DNA of 7,302 nt from Bacteroidota bacterium (GCA_030614305.1 JAUWKH010000081.1:1-7302), one strand, 5' to 3'; numbered from the stretch's first letter, positions 1-6,050 are shown. Numbers and translations: made by a program. The notes: generated from the sequence alone by a model not told the origin.

Positions 1-2
1 AA

Positions 3-245
3 ATGAAAATATTAAACTAAATTCTGTTAATAGTTCTTATCTCCATAACATTTACGACAGTTGATATATTTGCTGAGGGACCCGGCCCTCCTCCTCCAAC
101 TGATCATAATTCGACAACTAACCAGGAAGGAGGAAGAGCACCGATTGGCGGCGGATTATTTATTTTGCTTGGATTGGGAGCAGCTTACGGTGGCTTTAGA
201 GGGTATAAATTTTATAAAAAGAAAAAGAAAAATTTGGTGGAATGA
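3..245 (+). pseudogene. small PID-CTERM-like signal-peptide protein, interrupted by an in-frame stop at codon 6
   Basis: Reading from the ATG at 3, the frame gives MKILN, a TAA at 18-20, then stays open to the TGA at 243-245 (80 codons). Ignoring the stop, the product has a basic start, a hydrophobic stretch ILLIVLISITFTTVDIFA with likely cleavage after codon 24, a Gly/Pro-rich linker beginning EGPGPPPP, PIGGG at codons 47-51, a hydrophobic segment LFILLGLGAAYGG and a Lys-rich tail. This order is typical of small Bacteroidota proteins described as having a PID-CTERM sorting-type C-terminus; here PIG replaces PID. A single AAA-to-TAA change at codon 6 would explain the interruption, because the downstream reading frame and protein features are intact. 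Alternatives are a sequencing error or initiation at a non-ATG codon after the stop. Only two bases lie upstream, so promoter and ribosome site cannot be judged. The family assignment is from memory of the architecture. Confidence 0.6.
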
Positions 246-294
246 CAATTGAATGATAATTGAATGACTATCGAATGACAATTGAATTACTATT
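240..294. repeat. 11-bp tandem repeat, five copies
   Basis: Five consecutive 11-bp units follow the pattern GAATGACAATT, starting at 240, 251, 262, 273 and 284. The first and fourth are identical; the others differ at one to three positions. The first unit begins inside the last sense codon of the small broken gene and includes its TGA, so the array starts exactly at the gene end. The other full units also contain TGA, or TTA in the last. Confidence 0.85.
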
Positions 295-302
295 GAAACA
301 AA

Positions 303-357
303 GTGGCAGGAGCAGTGGCAGTCTTCAGTCGGCAGTCTGCAGTCAGCAATTTGCAGT
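303..357. repeat. GGCAGT/CAGTC-rich low-complexity repeat, copy 1
   Basis: This is a run of GGCAGT, CAGTC and GCAGTC words. It shares two exact 12-mers with the tract at 751-787: GCAGTGGCAGTC (312-323 and 756-767) and GCAGTCAGCAAT (339-350 and 769-780). The two words are 27 bp apart here and 13 bp apart in the other copy, so this copy carries about 14 extra bases. CAGTCTTCAGTC at 319-330 also recurs inverted at 803-814. Confidence 0.75.
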
Positions 358-403
358 CCTATATTGATAGTAGGTAGTAAGAAATTAATGACCATTAAAA
401 AAT

Positions 404-431
404 TTACGGATTACGAATTACGAATTAAGAA
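404..431. repeat. 7-bp tandem repeat, four copies
   Basis: Four heptamers sit in a row: TTACGGA, TTACGAA, TTACGAA, TTAAGAA. It is short and AT-rich, with no associated gene. The unit length matches the much longer heptamer array at 3638-3784, but the unit sequence differs. Confidence 0.7.
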
Positions 432-470
432 ATTTAGCCAAAACAAGGAAACACAATAACACTTCATCCA

Positions 471-524
471 ACGACCGTAGCGAGTCCGTATGGATCAACG
501 ACCGTAGGGAGTCCGTATGGATCA
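471..524. repeat. 27-bp direct repeat, two copies in tandem
   Basis: Two adjacent 27-bp units (471-497 and 498-524) differ at one base. Each starts ACGACCGTAG and ends GGAGTCCGTATGGATCA or CGAGTCCGTATGGATCA. A diverged third copy lies at 1597-1623 upstream of the pseudouridine synthase gene, sharing the exact core GGAGTCCGTATGGA with the second unit. This makes it a dispersed element, not only a local duplication. Confidence 0.85.
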
Positions 525-536
525 ACCAAAATAATT

Positions 537-611
537 ATGAAAATAATTAAAAGAATAATCACAATCTTAAGCTTAGCAATTTGTTTAACAGCACCTCTTT
601 TAATTACTTAA
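537..611 (+). pseudogene. orphan signal-peptide ORF, probable remnant of a second small secreted protein
   Basis: ATG at 537 opens a 24-codon frame ending TAA at 609-611. The product, MKIIKRIITILSLAICLTAP followed by LLIT, has a basic N-region (K2, K5, R6) and a hydrophobic core and looks like a complete Sec signal peptide with nothing after it. The frame stops where a palindromic element (610-641) begins, which suggests that insertion of the repeat removed the mature part. No sequence resembling a PIGGG/hydrophobic/Lys tail follows before the next gene. It may be a remnant of a relative of the gene at the left edge, but that is inference. It could also be a genuine short membrane peptide or a chance ORF. 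Confidence 0.4.
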
Positions 612-641
612 CCTAACAGGTTTTTTCCAAGCTGTTAGGTT
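610..641. repeat. palindromic element with 10-bp arms
   Basis: AACCTAACAG (610-619) and CTGTTAGGTT (632-641) are perfect inverted repeats around a 12-base loop containing six T. A second, overlapping inverted pair, TTTCCAA (624-630) and TTGGAAA (640-646), offers an alternative fold. It could act as a hairpin or terminator, but the T-run lies in the loop and not after the stem. A dispersed palindromic repeat is the better reading. Confidence 0.65.
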
Positions 642-675
642 GGAAACTTTAACAATGAATAATGAAGCAGCAAAC

Positions 676-741
676 TTCGTCTACGCTCAGTTTGACTTTA
701 TCTTAGTTTAAAAGTTATTAGTCATGGTGAGCGAAGACGAA
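676..741. repeat. inverted repeat with about 14-bp arms
   Basis: TTCGTCTACGCTCA (676-689) is the reverse complement of TGAGCGAAGACGAA (728-741) except at one position. The 38 bp between the arms are AT-rich and hold no gene. ATGGT (724-728) and ACCAT (741-745) make a further small inverted pair around the right arm. It could be a folded RNA, or two copies of a short dispersed repeat in opposite orientation. Confidence 0.6.
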
Positions 742-750
742 CCATAAGCA

Positions 751-787
751 AGGTGGCAGTGGCAGTCGGCAGTCAGCAATCGGCAAC
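751..787. repeat. GGCAGT/CAGTC-rich low-complexity repeat, copy 2
   Basis: This is a shorter copy of the tract at 303-357 in the same orientation, sharing two exact 12-mers (756-767 and 769-780). No reading frame or RNA gene is apparent. Confidence 0.7.
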
Positions 788-806
788 TAATAGGCTGAGG
801 AGGACT

Positions 807-842
807 GAAGACTGACCCCGAAAGCTTTCGGGGGAAGACTGA
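807..842. repeat. 18-bp perfect palindrome flanked by 9-bp direct repeats
   Basis: CCCCGAAAGCTTTCGGGG (816-833) is a perfect palindrome and the most GC-rich stretch nearby. It is bordered without a gap on both sides by GAAGACTGA (807-815 and 834-842). The arrangement resembles an inserted palindrome with a duplicated target. It sits just downstream of the minus-strand pseudouridine synthase gene, so the hairpin could also affect its transcript end, although no good T-run follows in that direction. Confidence 0.75.
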
Positions 843-870
843 AACTATTAATCAATAATTAACATCCATT

Positions 871-1563
871 TTATTTCAGTTTAACAAAATAACTCCACAA
901 AGGATCATCAGGTGGTGAGGCGGTGATTGAGATTTTTTCTTTGCTTACAGGATGAATAAACTCAACTTTTCTTGCATGTAAACTAATTGAAGCATCTTTG
1001 TTTGAACGCGGGAAACCGTATTTTAAATCTCCCTTAACCGGGCAGCCGATTTTTGCAAGTTGTGCTCTTATCTGATGGTGACGGCCTGTTAATAATTCTA
1101 TCTCAAGAAGATAATAATTGTTACTTGTGTTAATTAATTTGTAATTTAATTCAGCAACTTTAGTTCCGGGTTTTTCTTTGTGATAAGCTGTTGATTTATT
1201 TATTTTTTCGTTTTTTATCAAATAATGCTTCAAAAAGCCTGATTCGGCTGGAGGTTTGTTTTTTATAATTGCCCAATAAAATTTATTGATTTCACGATTT
1301 TTTATAATTGAATTTAATCTTGCAAGAGCTTTGCCGGTTTTAGCAAAAATTACAATACCGCTTGCCGGACGGTCTAACCTGTGAGCTACACCTAAAAAAA
1401 CATTTCCGGGTTTATTGTGTTTGATCTTTATGTATTGTTTTATCTTTTCAACAAGTGGTTCATCACCGGTTTTATCACCCTGTACAATTTCGGAAGGATT
1501 TTTATTTATGATTATCAGATGATTATCTTCATATAGTATCTTGTTTTGAAGAGAGTAATTCAT
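871..1563 (-). CDS. RluA-family RNA pseudouridine synthase
   Basis: The 230-residue protein should convert specific uridines in rRNA or tRNA to pseudouridine in the cytoplasm. The RluA-family active-site motif HRLDRPASG is at residues 61-69, with D64 as the expected catalytic aspartate. The second family motif, LLTGRHHQIRAQLA, spans residues 158-171. The N-terminus begins directly with the catalytic fold (ILYEDNHLIIINKN, residues 9-22), so there is no S4 RNA-binding domain as in RluC or RluD. Its length fits the short TruC/RluA-like members, but the target base cannot be read from sequence and no symbol is given. The ATG at 1563 is preferred because it places the conserved YEDNHLIIINK strand a few residues in. 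No strong ribosome site is seen. It lies 111 bp downstream of panB on the same strand, with a repeat and a possible promoter between, so it may be transcribed separately. Confidence 0.93.
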   Translation of the reverse strand: MNYSLQNKILYEDNHLIIINKNPSEIVQGDKTGDEPLVEKIKQYIKIKHNKPGNVFLGVAHRLDRPASGIVIFAKTGKALARLNSIIKNREINKFYWAIIKNKPPAESGFLKHYLIKNEKINKSTAYHKEKPGTKVAELNYKLINTSNNYYLLEIELLTGRHHQIRAQLAKIGCPVKGDLKYGFPRSNKDASISLHARKVEFIHPVSKEKISITASPPDDPLWSYFVKLK

Positions 1564-1596
1564 ATAGAAAATTTTCTTTTCCTCAGCCTTAGCCTT

Positions 1597-1623
1597 ACGA
1601 CTGAAAGGAGTCCGTATGGAGCC
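1597..1623. repeat. diverged third copy of the 27-bp repeat
   Basis: This copy aligns along its full length to the 27-bp units at 471-524, with five mismatches against the second unit and an exact 14-base core GGAGTCCGTATGGA (1607-1620). It lies in the predicted leader of the pseudouridine synthase gene. It appears alone here, not in tandem. Confidence 0.7.
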
Positions 1624-1645
1624 TCAACCTTTTTAAATTAATTTA

Positions 1646-1653
1646 CAAAGCTA
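1646..1653 (-). promoter_or_regulatory. possible Bacteroidota -7 box for the pseudouridine synthase gene
   Basis: On the minus strand this reads TAGCTTTG, an exact match to the Bacteroidota TAnnTTTG -7 consensus. No clear TTG -33 element is found about 20 bases upstream. If used, the leader would be roughly 75 nt and would contain the dispersed 27-bp repeat. Confidence 0.35.
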
Positions 1654-1674
1654 TATTCTAAATTACCGTAAGTT

Positions 1675-2490
1675 TTAGTACTGTTCCTTTTCATTAGGAA
1701 AATTTACTGATTTAACATCGTCAATATATGCCCTGACAGACCCTTTGATCTCTTCACTAAGATTATGATACCTTCTTAAAAATCTTGGAGAGAACTTTTG
1801 AGTAATACCGAGCATATCATGCAATACTAAAACCTGACCGTCAACGCCGTTGCCTGCTCCGATTCCGATTATTGGTATTTTTAATTCTTTTGTTACGCGG
1901 GTGCCAAGTTTGGCAGGGATTTTTTCCAATACAATTCCAAAACAACCGGCTTTTTCAAGTAAATGGGCATCTTCAACTAATTTATCAGCTTCTTTTTTAT
2001 CTGTTGCCCTTACAATATAAGTTCCGAATTTATGAATAGATTGTGGGGTTAATCCTAAGTGTCCTAAAATAGGAATACCTGCAGAGAGTATCCTGTCAAC
2101 GGATTCGATAATTTCCTTGCCACCCTCCATTTTTACGGCATTTGCACCTGCTTCTTTCATAATACGGATGGCTGAATGTAAAGCTTCTTTTGAATTTCCC
2201 TGATATGTTCCAAAAGGCAGGTCAACAACTACCAAAGCTCTTGAAACGGCACGCATAACTGCAGTGGCGTGGTAAATCATTTCGTTAAGAGTTATTGGTA
2301 ATGTGGTTTTATAACCCGACATCACATTTGATGCAGAATCACCAACAAGAATAATATCTATTCCTGCCTCATCAAGTAATCTTGCCATTGAATAATCATA
2401 AGCTGTCAACATTGCAATTTTTTCACCCTTCAATTTCATTCCCTGCAAAATGTGTGTTGTAACTTTTGTAACTATATTTGCTTTTGTCAT
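1675..2490 (-). CDS. panB: 3-methyl-2-oxobutanoate hydroxymethyltransferase (ketopantoate hydroxymethyltransferase)
   Basis: PanB transfers a hydroxymethyl group from 5,10-methylene-tetrahydrofolate to 2-oxoisovalerate, giving ketopantoate, the first committed step to pantothenate and coenzyme A in the cytoplasm. The 271-residue protein has the full TIM-barrel signature set: [19 protein letters not shown] (27-45), VGDSAS with D51, VVDLPFG with D90, KMEGG with E122, GHLGLTPQS (143-151), LEKIPA with E189, GIGAG (209-213), [11 protein letters not shown] (218-228) and FLRRY (237-241). By comparison with the E. coli enzyme, D51, D90 and E122 are the metal ligands and E189 the catalytic base. Length is normal and nothing is missing. 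The ATG at 2490 fits the usual Bacteroidota N-terminus ([16 protein letters not shown]). No other pantothenate gene (panC, panD, panE) is in the window, so it appears to stand alone rather than in a pan operon. Confidence 0.97.
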   Translation of the reverse strand: MTKANIVTKVTTHILQGMKLKGEKIAMLTAYDYSMARLLDEAGIDIILVGDSASNVMSGYKTTLPITLNEMIYHATAVMRAVSRALVVVDLPFGTYQGNSKEALHSAIRIMKEAGANAVKMEGGKEIIESVDRILSAGIPILGHLGLTPQSIHKFGTYIVRATDKKEADKLVEDAHLLEKAGCFGIVLEKIPAKLGTRVTKELKIPIIGIGAGNGVDGQVLVLHDMLGITQKFSPRFLRRYHNLSEEIKGSVRAYIDDVKSVNFPNEKEQY

Positions 2491-2537
2491 GATAATTTCA
2501 ATTTAAAAATTTGCAATTAACGGTTTCGTTCAGTTTA

Positions 2538-2556
2538 CAAACATACTGCAAATCTA
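2538..2556 (-). promoter_or_regulatory. two overlapping-region -7 boxes upstream of panB
   Basis: On the minus strand TAGATTTG (2549-2556) and TATGTTTG (2538-2545) both match TAnnTTTG exactly, 11 bp apart, about 50-65 bp before the panB start. No convincing TTG -33 element accompanies either. The region is shared with the divergent lipoprotein gene. Confidence 0.45.
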
Positions 2557-2629
2557 TTTTAAAATGAATAATTTTTTACTATTTTTTAAAGATGTAATAA
2601 TTTATATAAAGTATTTCAATTTTATTTTA

Positions 2630-2637
2630 TATTTTTG
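2630..2637 (+). promoter_or_regulatory. -7 box directly before the lipoprotein start
   Basis: TATTTTTG matches TAnnTTTG and ends five bases before the ATG at 2643. With normal spacing, transcription would begin at or next to the start codon, implying a leaderless or nearly leaderless mRNA. No -33 TTG is visible at the expected distance, so a promoter farther upstream remains possible. Confidence 0.4.
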
Positions 2638-2642
2638 CAGCT

Positions 2643-3635
2643 ATGAAAAAAATAAATTTCGCAATAATAATTTTATTCACAGGATTACTTTTTAGTGCTT
2701 GTGAAACAGATATTGATATAATTGCCGATTATGAAGATGTAACTGTTGTTTATGGATTACTGAACCAGGATAGCATAACATATCTGAAAATCAATAAAGC
2801 TTTTTTAGGAGAAGGAAATGCCCTGATTATGGCGAAAGTTGAAGATTCAAGCAATTATGCTGAAATGCTAGATGTTAAAATTGAAGAATGGGCAAGTGAC
2901 AACTTACTTAATACTTTCCAGTTGGATACAGTAACTATTGATAATAAAGAGCCTGGATTATTTTATAATCCATATCAACTATTATATAAAACCGAAGAAC
3001 CTTTAAATGACGATTTTAAATATAAATTAAAAATACAAGTCGGCGAAAAACAAGTTACTTCAGAAACCGAACTTGTACATGATTTTAATATAATCAAACC
3101 AAGTGCAGGAAGTGCTTTTATAAAGTTTACTTATTCATCAGAATCTGCTGCTGAATGGAGTTCTTCTAAAAACGGAAAAAGATTTGAAGTAATAATCAGG
3201 TTTAATTTTATTGAGAAAAGTGTTGACAATCCTGATACTACTTACAGGTATGTTGACTGGTTTTTGGGAACAAAAAAAACACAGTCATTACAGGGTGGAG
3301 AAGAAATGGAACTTTTGTATTTGGGAGAAAGTTTTTTTAGCATTTGCGAAAATAATATCCCTTATAAAGACCCTGCAAAAGAAGCTGATGTTATTTACAG
3401 GTACCCCGGAGATATTGATTTTATTTTCTCAGTTGCAGGTGAAGACCTTAACACTTACATTGAAGTTAATGAGCCATCAAACAGTATAGTTCAGGTAAAA
3501 CCTGAATATTCAAATGTTGTTAACGGTATTGGGGTTTTCTCGGCAAGATATAAAAAAATTCGTTCCAAACTGCTTCACGCCGAATCATATGCTCTATTGG
3601 TAGACTTAAACATTAAGTTTTATCAATTGAAATAA
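2643..3635 (+). CDS. lipoprotein of unknown function, possibly DUF4249-like
   Basis: The 330-residue product starts with a lipoprotein signal peptide: MKK, a hydrophobic core, then the lipobox LFSAC with the lipidated cysteine at residue 20. The residues after it, ETDIDI, are acidic, as in surface-exported Bacteroidota lipoproteins. The mature part has no further membrane segment and is mostly alternating hydrophobic/polar stretches typical of beta-rich domains, for example VTVVYGLLN and YLKINKAFLGEGNAL. The acidic Cys-plus-DIDI start followed by a beta strand resembles DUF4249 lipoproteins, which often sit near TonB-dependent receptors, but the match is weak and no receptor is nearby. No catalytic motif is recognised. 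It is divergent from panB and is followed by the heptamer array, with no clear terminator before dnaK. Gene status is firm because of the signal, length and an uninterrupted frame; function is unknown. Confidence 0.88.
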   Translation: MKKINFAIIILFTGLLFSACETDIDIIADYEDVTVVYGLLNQDSITYLKINKAFLGEGNALIMAKVEDSSNYAEMLDVKIEEWASDNLLNTFQLDTVTIDNKEPGLFYNPYQLLYKTEEPLNDDFKYKLKIQVGEKQVTSETELVHDFNIIKPSAGSAFIKFTYSSESAAEWSSSKNGKRFEVIIRFNFIEKSVDNPDTTYRYVDWFLGTKKTQSLQGGEEMELLYLGESFFSICENNIPYKDPAKEADVIYRYPGDIDFIFSVAGEDLNTYIEVNEPSNSIVQVKPEYSNVVNGIGVFSARYKKIRSKLLHAESYALLVDLNIKFYQLK

Positions 3636-3637
3636 TA

Positions 3638-3784
3638 AATTCTAAAATCACAAATCACAAATCACAAATCCCAAATCTAAAATCCCAAATCTAAACTCCC
3701 AAACCTAAAATCTAAACTCCCAAATCTAAAATCTAAACTCCCAAATCACAAATCTAAAATCCCAAATCTAAACTCTAAACTCCC
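3638..3784. repeat. heptanucleotide tandem array, about 21 units, G-free on the plus strand
   Basis: From 3645 to 3784 the sequence divides without a break into 20 units of exactly 7 bp; a diverged unit AATTCTA at 3638 makes 21. Units are AAATCAC, AAATCCC, AAATCTA, AACTCCC, AACTCTA and AAACCTA, so variation is mainly at positions 3, 6 and 7. AACTCCC recurs at 3694, 3715 and 3736, giving a 21-bp higher-order period. The plus strand contains no G from 3630 to 3785. The array begins three bases after the lipoprotein stop codon. Confidence 0.95.
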
Positions 3785-3792
3785 TGCCTTTT

Positions 3793-3834
3793 TGTCACAA
3801 TATTTGACAGTTTTAATAAAAAAACTTATATAAT
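3793..3834 (+). promoter_or_regulatory. possible dnaK promoter with overlapping inverted repeat
   Basis: TTGACA (3804-3809) and TATAAT (3829-3834) are separated by 19 bp. TGTCA (3793-3797) and TGACA (3805-3809) form an inverted repeat with a 7-bp spacer, its right half overlapping the TTGACA. This could be an operator for stress control, but it is not the CIRCE element (TTAGCACTC-N9-GAGTGCTAA). Bacteroidota normally use a different promoter consensus, so the -35/-10 match may be chance in AT-rich DNA. It would give a leader of about 190 nt. Confidence 0.35.
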
Positions 3835-4033
3835 ATTTTATCACTTAAAAATATTTAATTGAGTTTAATCAATACAATATCAGCTTGTTATATAACATTT
3901 ACAAATATCAGCCATTATTTATAAATATTTAAATTAATCTGCAAAATACTGATAATTAAAAGATGGCATAATCATTGAGAAGAATATGTAAAATTTAAAA
4001 AAATTATTAATAATCAAATAAAATCATATAAAA
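3835..4033 (+). other. AT-rich dnaK leader / intergenic sequence
   Basis: No gene is seen here. The sequence is strongly AT-rich with small inverted pairs such as ATTGA-N6-TCAAT around 3857-3872, none strong enough to call a structured RNA. There is no Shine-Dalgarno sequence before the dnaK ATG, only AT-rich bases, as is common in Bacteroidota. Confidence 0.5.
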
Positions 4034-5959
4034 ATGGGAAAAATTATTGGAATTGATCTTGGAACAACAAATTCATGTGTTGCAGTTATGGAAGGTAGTG
4101 AACCTGTGGTTATTCCTAACAGTGAAGGAAGAAGAACCACCCCTTCGATAGTTGCATTTACAGAAAATGGTGAAAGAAAAGTTGGTGATCCTGCAAAACG
4201 CCAGGCAATTACCAATCCTAAAAACACAATATTCTCTATAAAACGATTTATGGGAGAAACTTATGATCAGGTTTTAAAAGAAGTTAAAAGAGTTCCTTTT
4301 GATGCAGTAAAAGGTGATAATAATACACCAAGAATAAAAATTGGTGACAGGAAATATTCTCCTCAGGAAATTTCGGCTATGATACTTCAAAAAATGAAAA
4401 AGACTGCTGAAGATTATCTTGGTCAGGAAATTACAGAAGCTGTAATTACTGTTCCTGCATATTTTAGTGATTCTCAGCGTCAGGCTACAAAAGAAGCCGG
4501 TGAAATCGCCGGATTAAAAGTTAAAAGAATTATCAATGAGCCTACTGCTGCTGCACTTGCTTATGGACTGGAAAAGAAAAGCAAAGATATAAAAATTGCT
4601 GTTTATGATCTTGGTGGAGGTACTTTTGATATATCAATCCTTGAATTAGGTGATGGTGTTTTTGAAGTAAAATCTACAAACGGAAATACACACTTAGGTG
4701 GTGATGATTTTGACTACTGCATTATTGACTGGCTTGCTGATGAGTTTTTAAAAGATGAAAACATTGACCTCAGGAAAGACCCAATGGCTTTACAACGTTT
4801 AAAAGAAGCTGCTGAAAAAGCCAAGATTGAACTTTCCAGTTCAACGGAAACTGAAATCAATCTTCCTTACATTATGCCGGTTGATGGAATTCCTAAGCAC
4901 TTAGTGAAAAAATTAACACGTGCAAAGTTTGACTCGCTTATTGATGACCTTGTTCGGAAAACTATTGAACCTTGTAAAATTGCATTAAAAGATTCCGGAA
5001 TGACAACTGCTGATATTGACGATGTATTACTTGTTGGCGGTTCAACCCGAATTCCTATAATCCAAAAAGTTGTTAAGGATTTATTTAAAAGAGAACCTTC
5101 AAAAGGAGTAAATCCTGACGAAGTAGTAGCTATTGGTGCTGCTATACAAGGTGGTGTTTTAACAGGAGAAGTTAAAGATGTGTTATTGCTTGATGTTACT
5201 CCGCTTTCACTTGGTATTGAAACACTTGGCAGTGTTATGACAAAATTAATTGAAGCAAACACAACTATTCCTACGAAAAAATCAGAAACTTTCTCTACTG
5301 CATCCGATAATCAACCATCTGTTGAGATTCATGTACTTCAGGGAGAACGACCAATGGCAAGCCAAAACAAGAGTATCGGACGTTTCCATTTAGATGGAAT
5401 TCCGCCTGCTCCAAGAGGAATACCTCAAATTGAAGTTACTTTTGATATTGATTCAAATGGAATTTTGAACGTAAATGCAAAAGATAAAGCCACAGGAAAA
5501 TCACAAAATATACGTATTGAAGCTTCTTCCGGATTGACAGACTCTGAAATCCAAAGAATGAGAGATGAAGCTAAAGCTAATGAGGAAGCCGACAAAAAGG
5601 CCAAAGAAGAAATTGATAAATTAAACAGTGCTGATGCTTTGATTTTCCAAACCGAAAAACAATTAAAAGAATACGGCGATAAACTTCCTGCAGATAAAAA
5701 AGAATCTATTGAAAAAGCTTTGGCAGAATTAAAAGAAGCACATAAAAGTAAAAATCTTGCTGCAATTGATACAACTTTGAATTCATTAAATACAATGTGG
5801 CAGGCTGCCAGTGAAGAGATGTATAAAAGCACTCAGGCACAAGATCAACCGCAAGGACAACCCGGTGCAGGACCAACTACAGAAGAACCCAAAAGTACTT
5901 CAGGAGATGACGAAGTAACTGATGTTGACTTTGAAGAAGTAGATGATGATAAAAAATAA
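4034..5959 (+). CDS. dnaK: molecular chaperone DnaK (Hsp70)
   Basis: DnaK is the cytoplasmic ATP-dependent Hsp70 that binds exposed hydrophobic segments of unfolded proteins, working with DnaJ and GrpE. The 641-residue protein has all Hsp70 signatures: GIDLGTTNS (6-14, phosphate loop), [11 protein letters not shown] (168-178), [10 protein letters not shown] (192-201) and [11 protein letters not shown] (331-341). The interdomain linker DVLLLDV lies at about 382-388, followed by the substrate-binding beta domain ([11 protein letters not shown] onward) and a charged helical lid from about residue 500. The tail is Gln/Gly/Pro-rich, then acidic, ending [11 protein letters not shown], an EEVD-like end extended by DDKK. 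Length is typical and the frame is intact. It is monocistronic here: no dnaJ or grpE adjoins, and a strong terminator follows. Heat regulation is expected from the family; the only local candidate is the inverted repeat at 3793-3809. Confidence 0.99.
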   Translation: MGKIIGIDLGTTNSCVAVMEGSEPVVIPNSEGRRTTPSIVAFTENGERKVGDPAKRQAITNPKNTIFSIKRFMGETYDQVLKEVKRVPFDAVKGDNNTPRIKIGDRKYSPQEISAMILQKMKKTAEDYLGQEITEAVITVPAYFSDSQRQATKEAGEIAGLKVKRIINEPTAAALAYGLEKKSKDIKIAVYDLGGGTFDISILELGDGVFEVKSTNGNTHLGGDDFDYCIIDWLADEFLKDENIDLRKDPMALQRLKEAAEKAKIELSSSTETEINLPYIMPVDGIPKHLVKKLTRAKFDSLIDDLVRKTIEPCKIALKDSGMTTADIDDVLLVGGSTRIPIIQKVVKDLFKREPSKGVNPDEVVAIGAAIQGGVLTGEVKDVLLLDVTPLSLGIETLGSVMTKLIEANTTIPTKKSETFSTASDNQPSVEIHVLQGERPMASQNKSIGRFHLDGIPPAPRGIPQIEVTFDIDSNGILNVNAKDKATGKSQNIRIEASSGLTDSEIQRMRDEAKANEEADKKAKEEIDKLNSADALIFQTEKQLKEYGDKLPADKKESIEKALAELKEAHKSKNLAAIDTTLNSLNTMWQAASEEMYKSTQAQDQPQGQPGAGPTTEEPKSTSGDDEVTDVDFEEVDDDKK

Positions 5960-6012
5960 ACAGATAAAGCTTAGATTTAGCTTGAATAATTCATAGGTTT
6001 AACAGATTTTTT

Positions 6013-6050
6013 AAAAAGCCCCGTACTTTAATAGTGCGGGGCTTTTTATT
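6013..6050. terminator. bidirectional rho-independent terminator
   Basis: AAAAAGCCCCGTAC (6013-6026) pairs with GTGCGGGGCTTTTT (6034-6047) with one G-T wobble around a 7-base loop. T-runs follow on the plus strand and, because of the A-run on the left, on the minus strand too. It lies between the convergent dnaK and T9SS-cargo genes and can end both transcripts. Confidence 0.93.

Larger units (their letters stand above)
246..870. other. repeat-rich region without an intact gene
   Basis: No protein-coding gene is supported here apart from the 24-codon orphan ORF. The stretch instead holds the 11-bp and 7-bp tandem arrays, two GGCAGT tracts, the 27-bp tandem pair, the 610-641 palindrome, the 676-741 inverted repeat and the 816-833 palindrome. 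No tRNA-like or rRNA-like sequence and no transposase fragment were recognised. Confidence 0.7.

Noticed and set aside
61..252. 63-codon plus-strand ORF beginning with a non-ATG codon
   Set aside because: It overlaps the small PID-CTERM-like gene in another frame; that frame has the signal peptide, PIGGG motif and Lys tail, while this one shows no coherent features.
156..395. 79-codon minus-strand ORF
   Set aside because: It runs through the 11-bp and GGCAGT repeats, and its peptide is a repetitive translation of them.
610..646. rho-independent terminator
   Set aside because: The stem is AT-rich and the T-run is in the loop, not after the stem; a dispersed palindrome fits better.
655..711. 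18-codon ORF MNNEAANFVYAQFDFILV
   Set aside because: It is very short, has no signal or family, and overlaps the inverted repeat at 676-741.
3211..3489. 92-codon ORF inside the lipoprotein gene
   Set aside because: It lies wholly within the lipoprotein CDS in another frame and has no family features.
3638..3784. CRISPR array
   Set aside because: Units are 7 bp with no spacers, and there are no cas genes.
3638..3784. telomere-type repeat
   Set aside because: The units resemble CCCTAAA-like heptamers only loosely, vary internally, and lie between two bacterial genes.
4024..5832. minus-strand ORFs antisense to dnaK (4024-4227, 4867-5262, 5425-5832)
   Set aside because: dnaK is certain across this stretch, and the antisense frames are by-products of its codon use.
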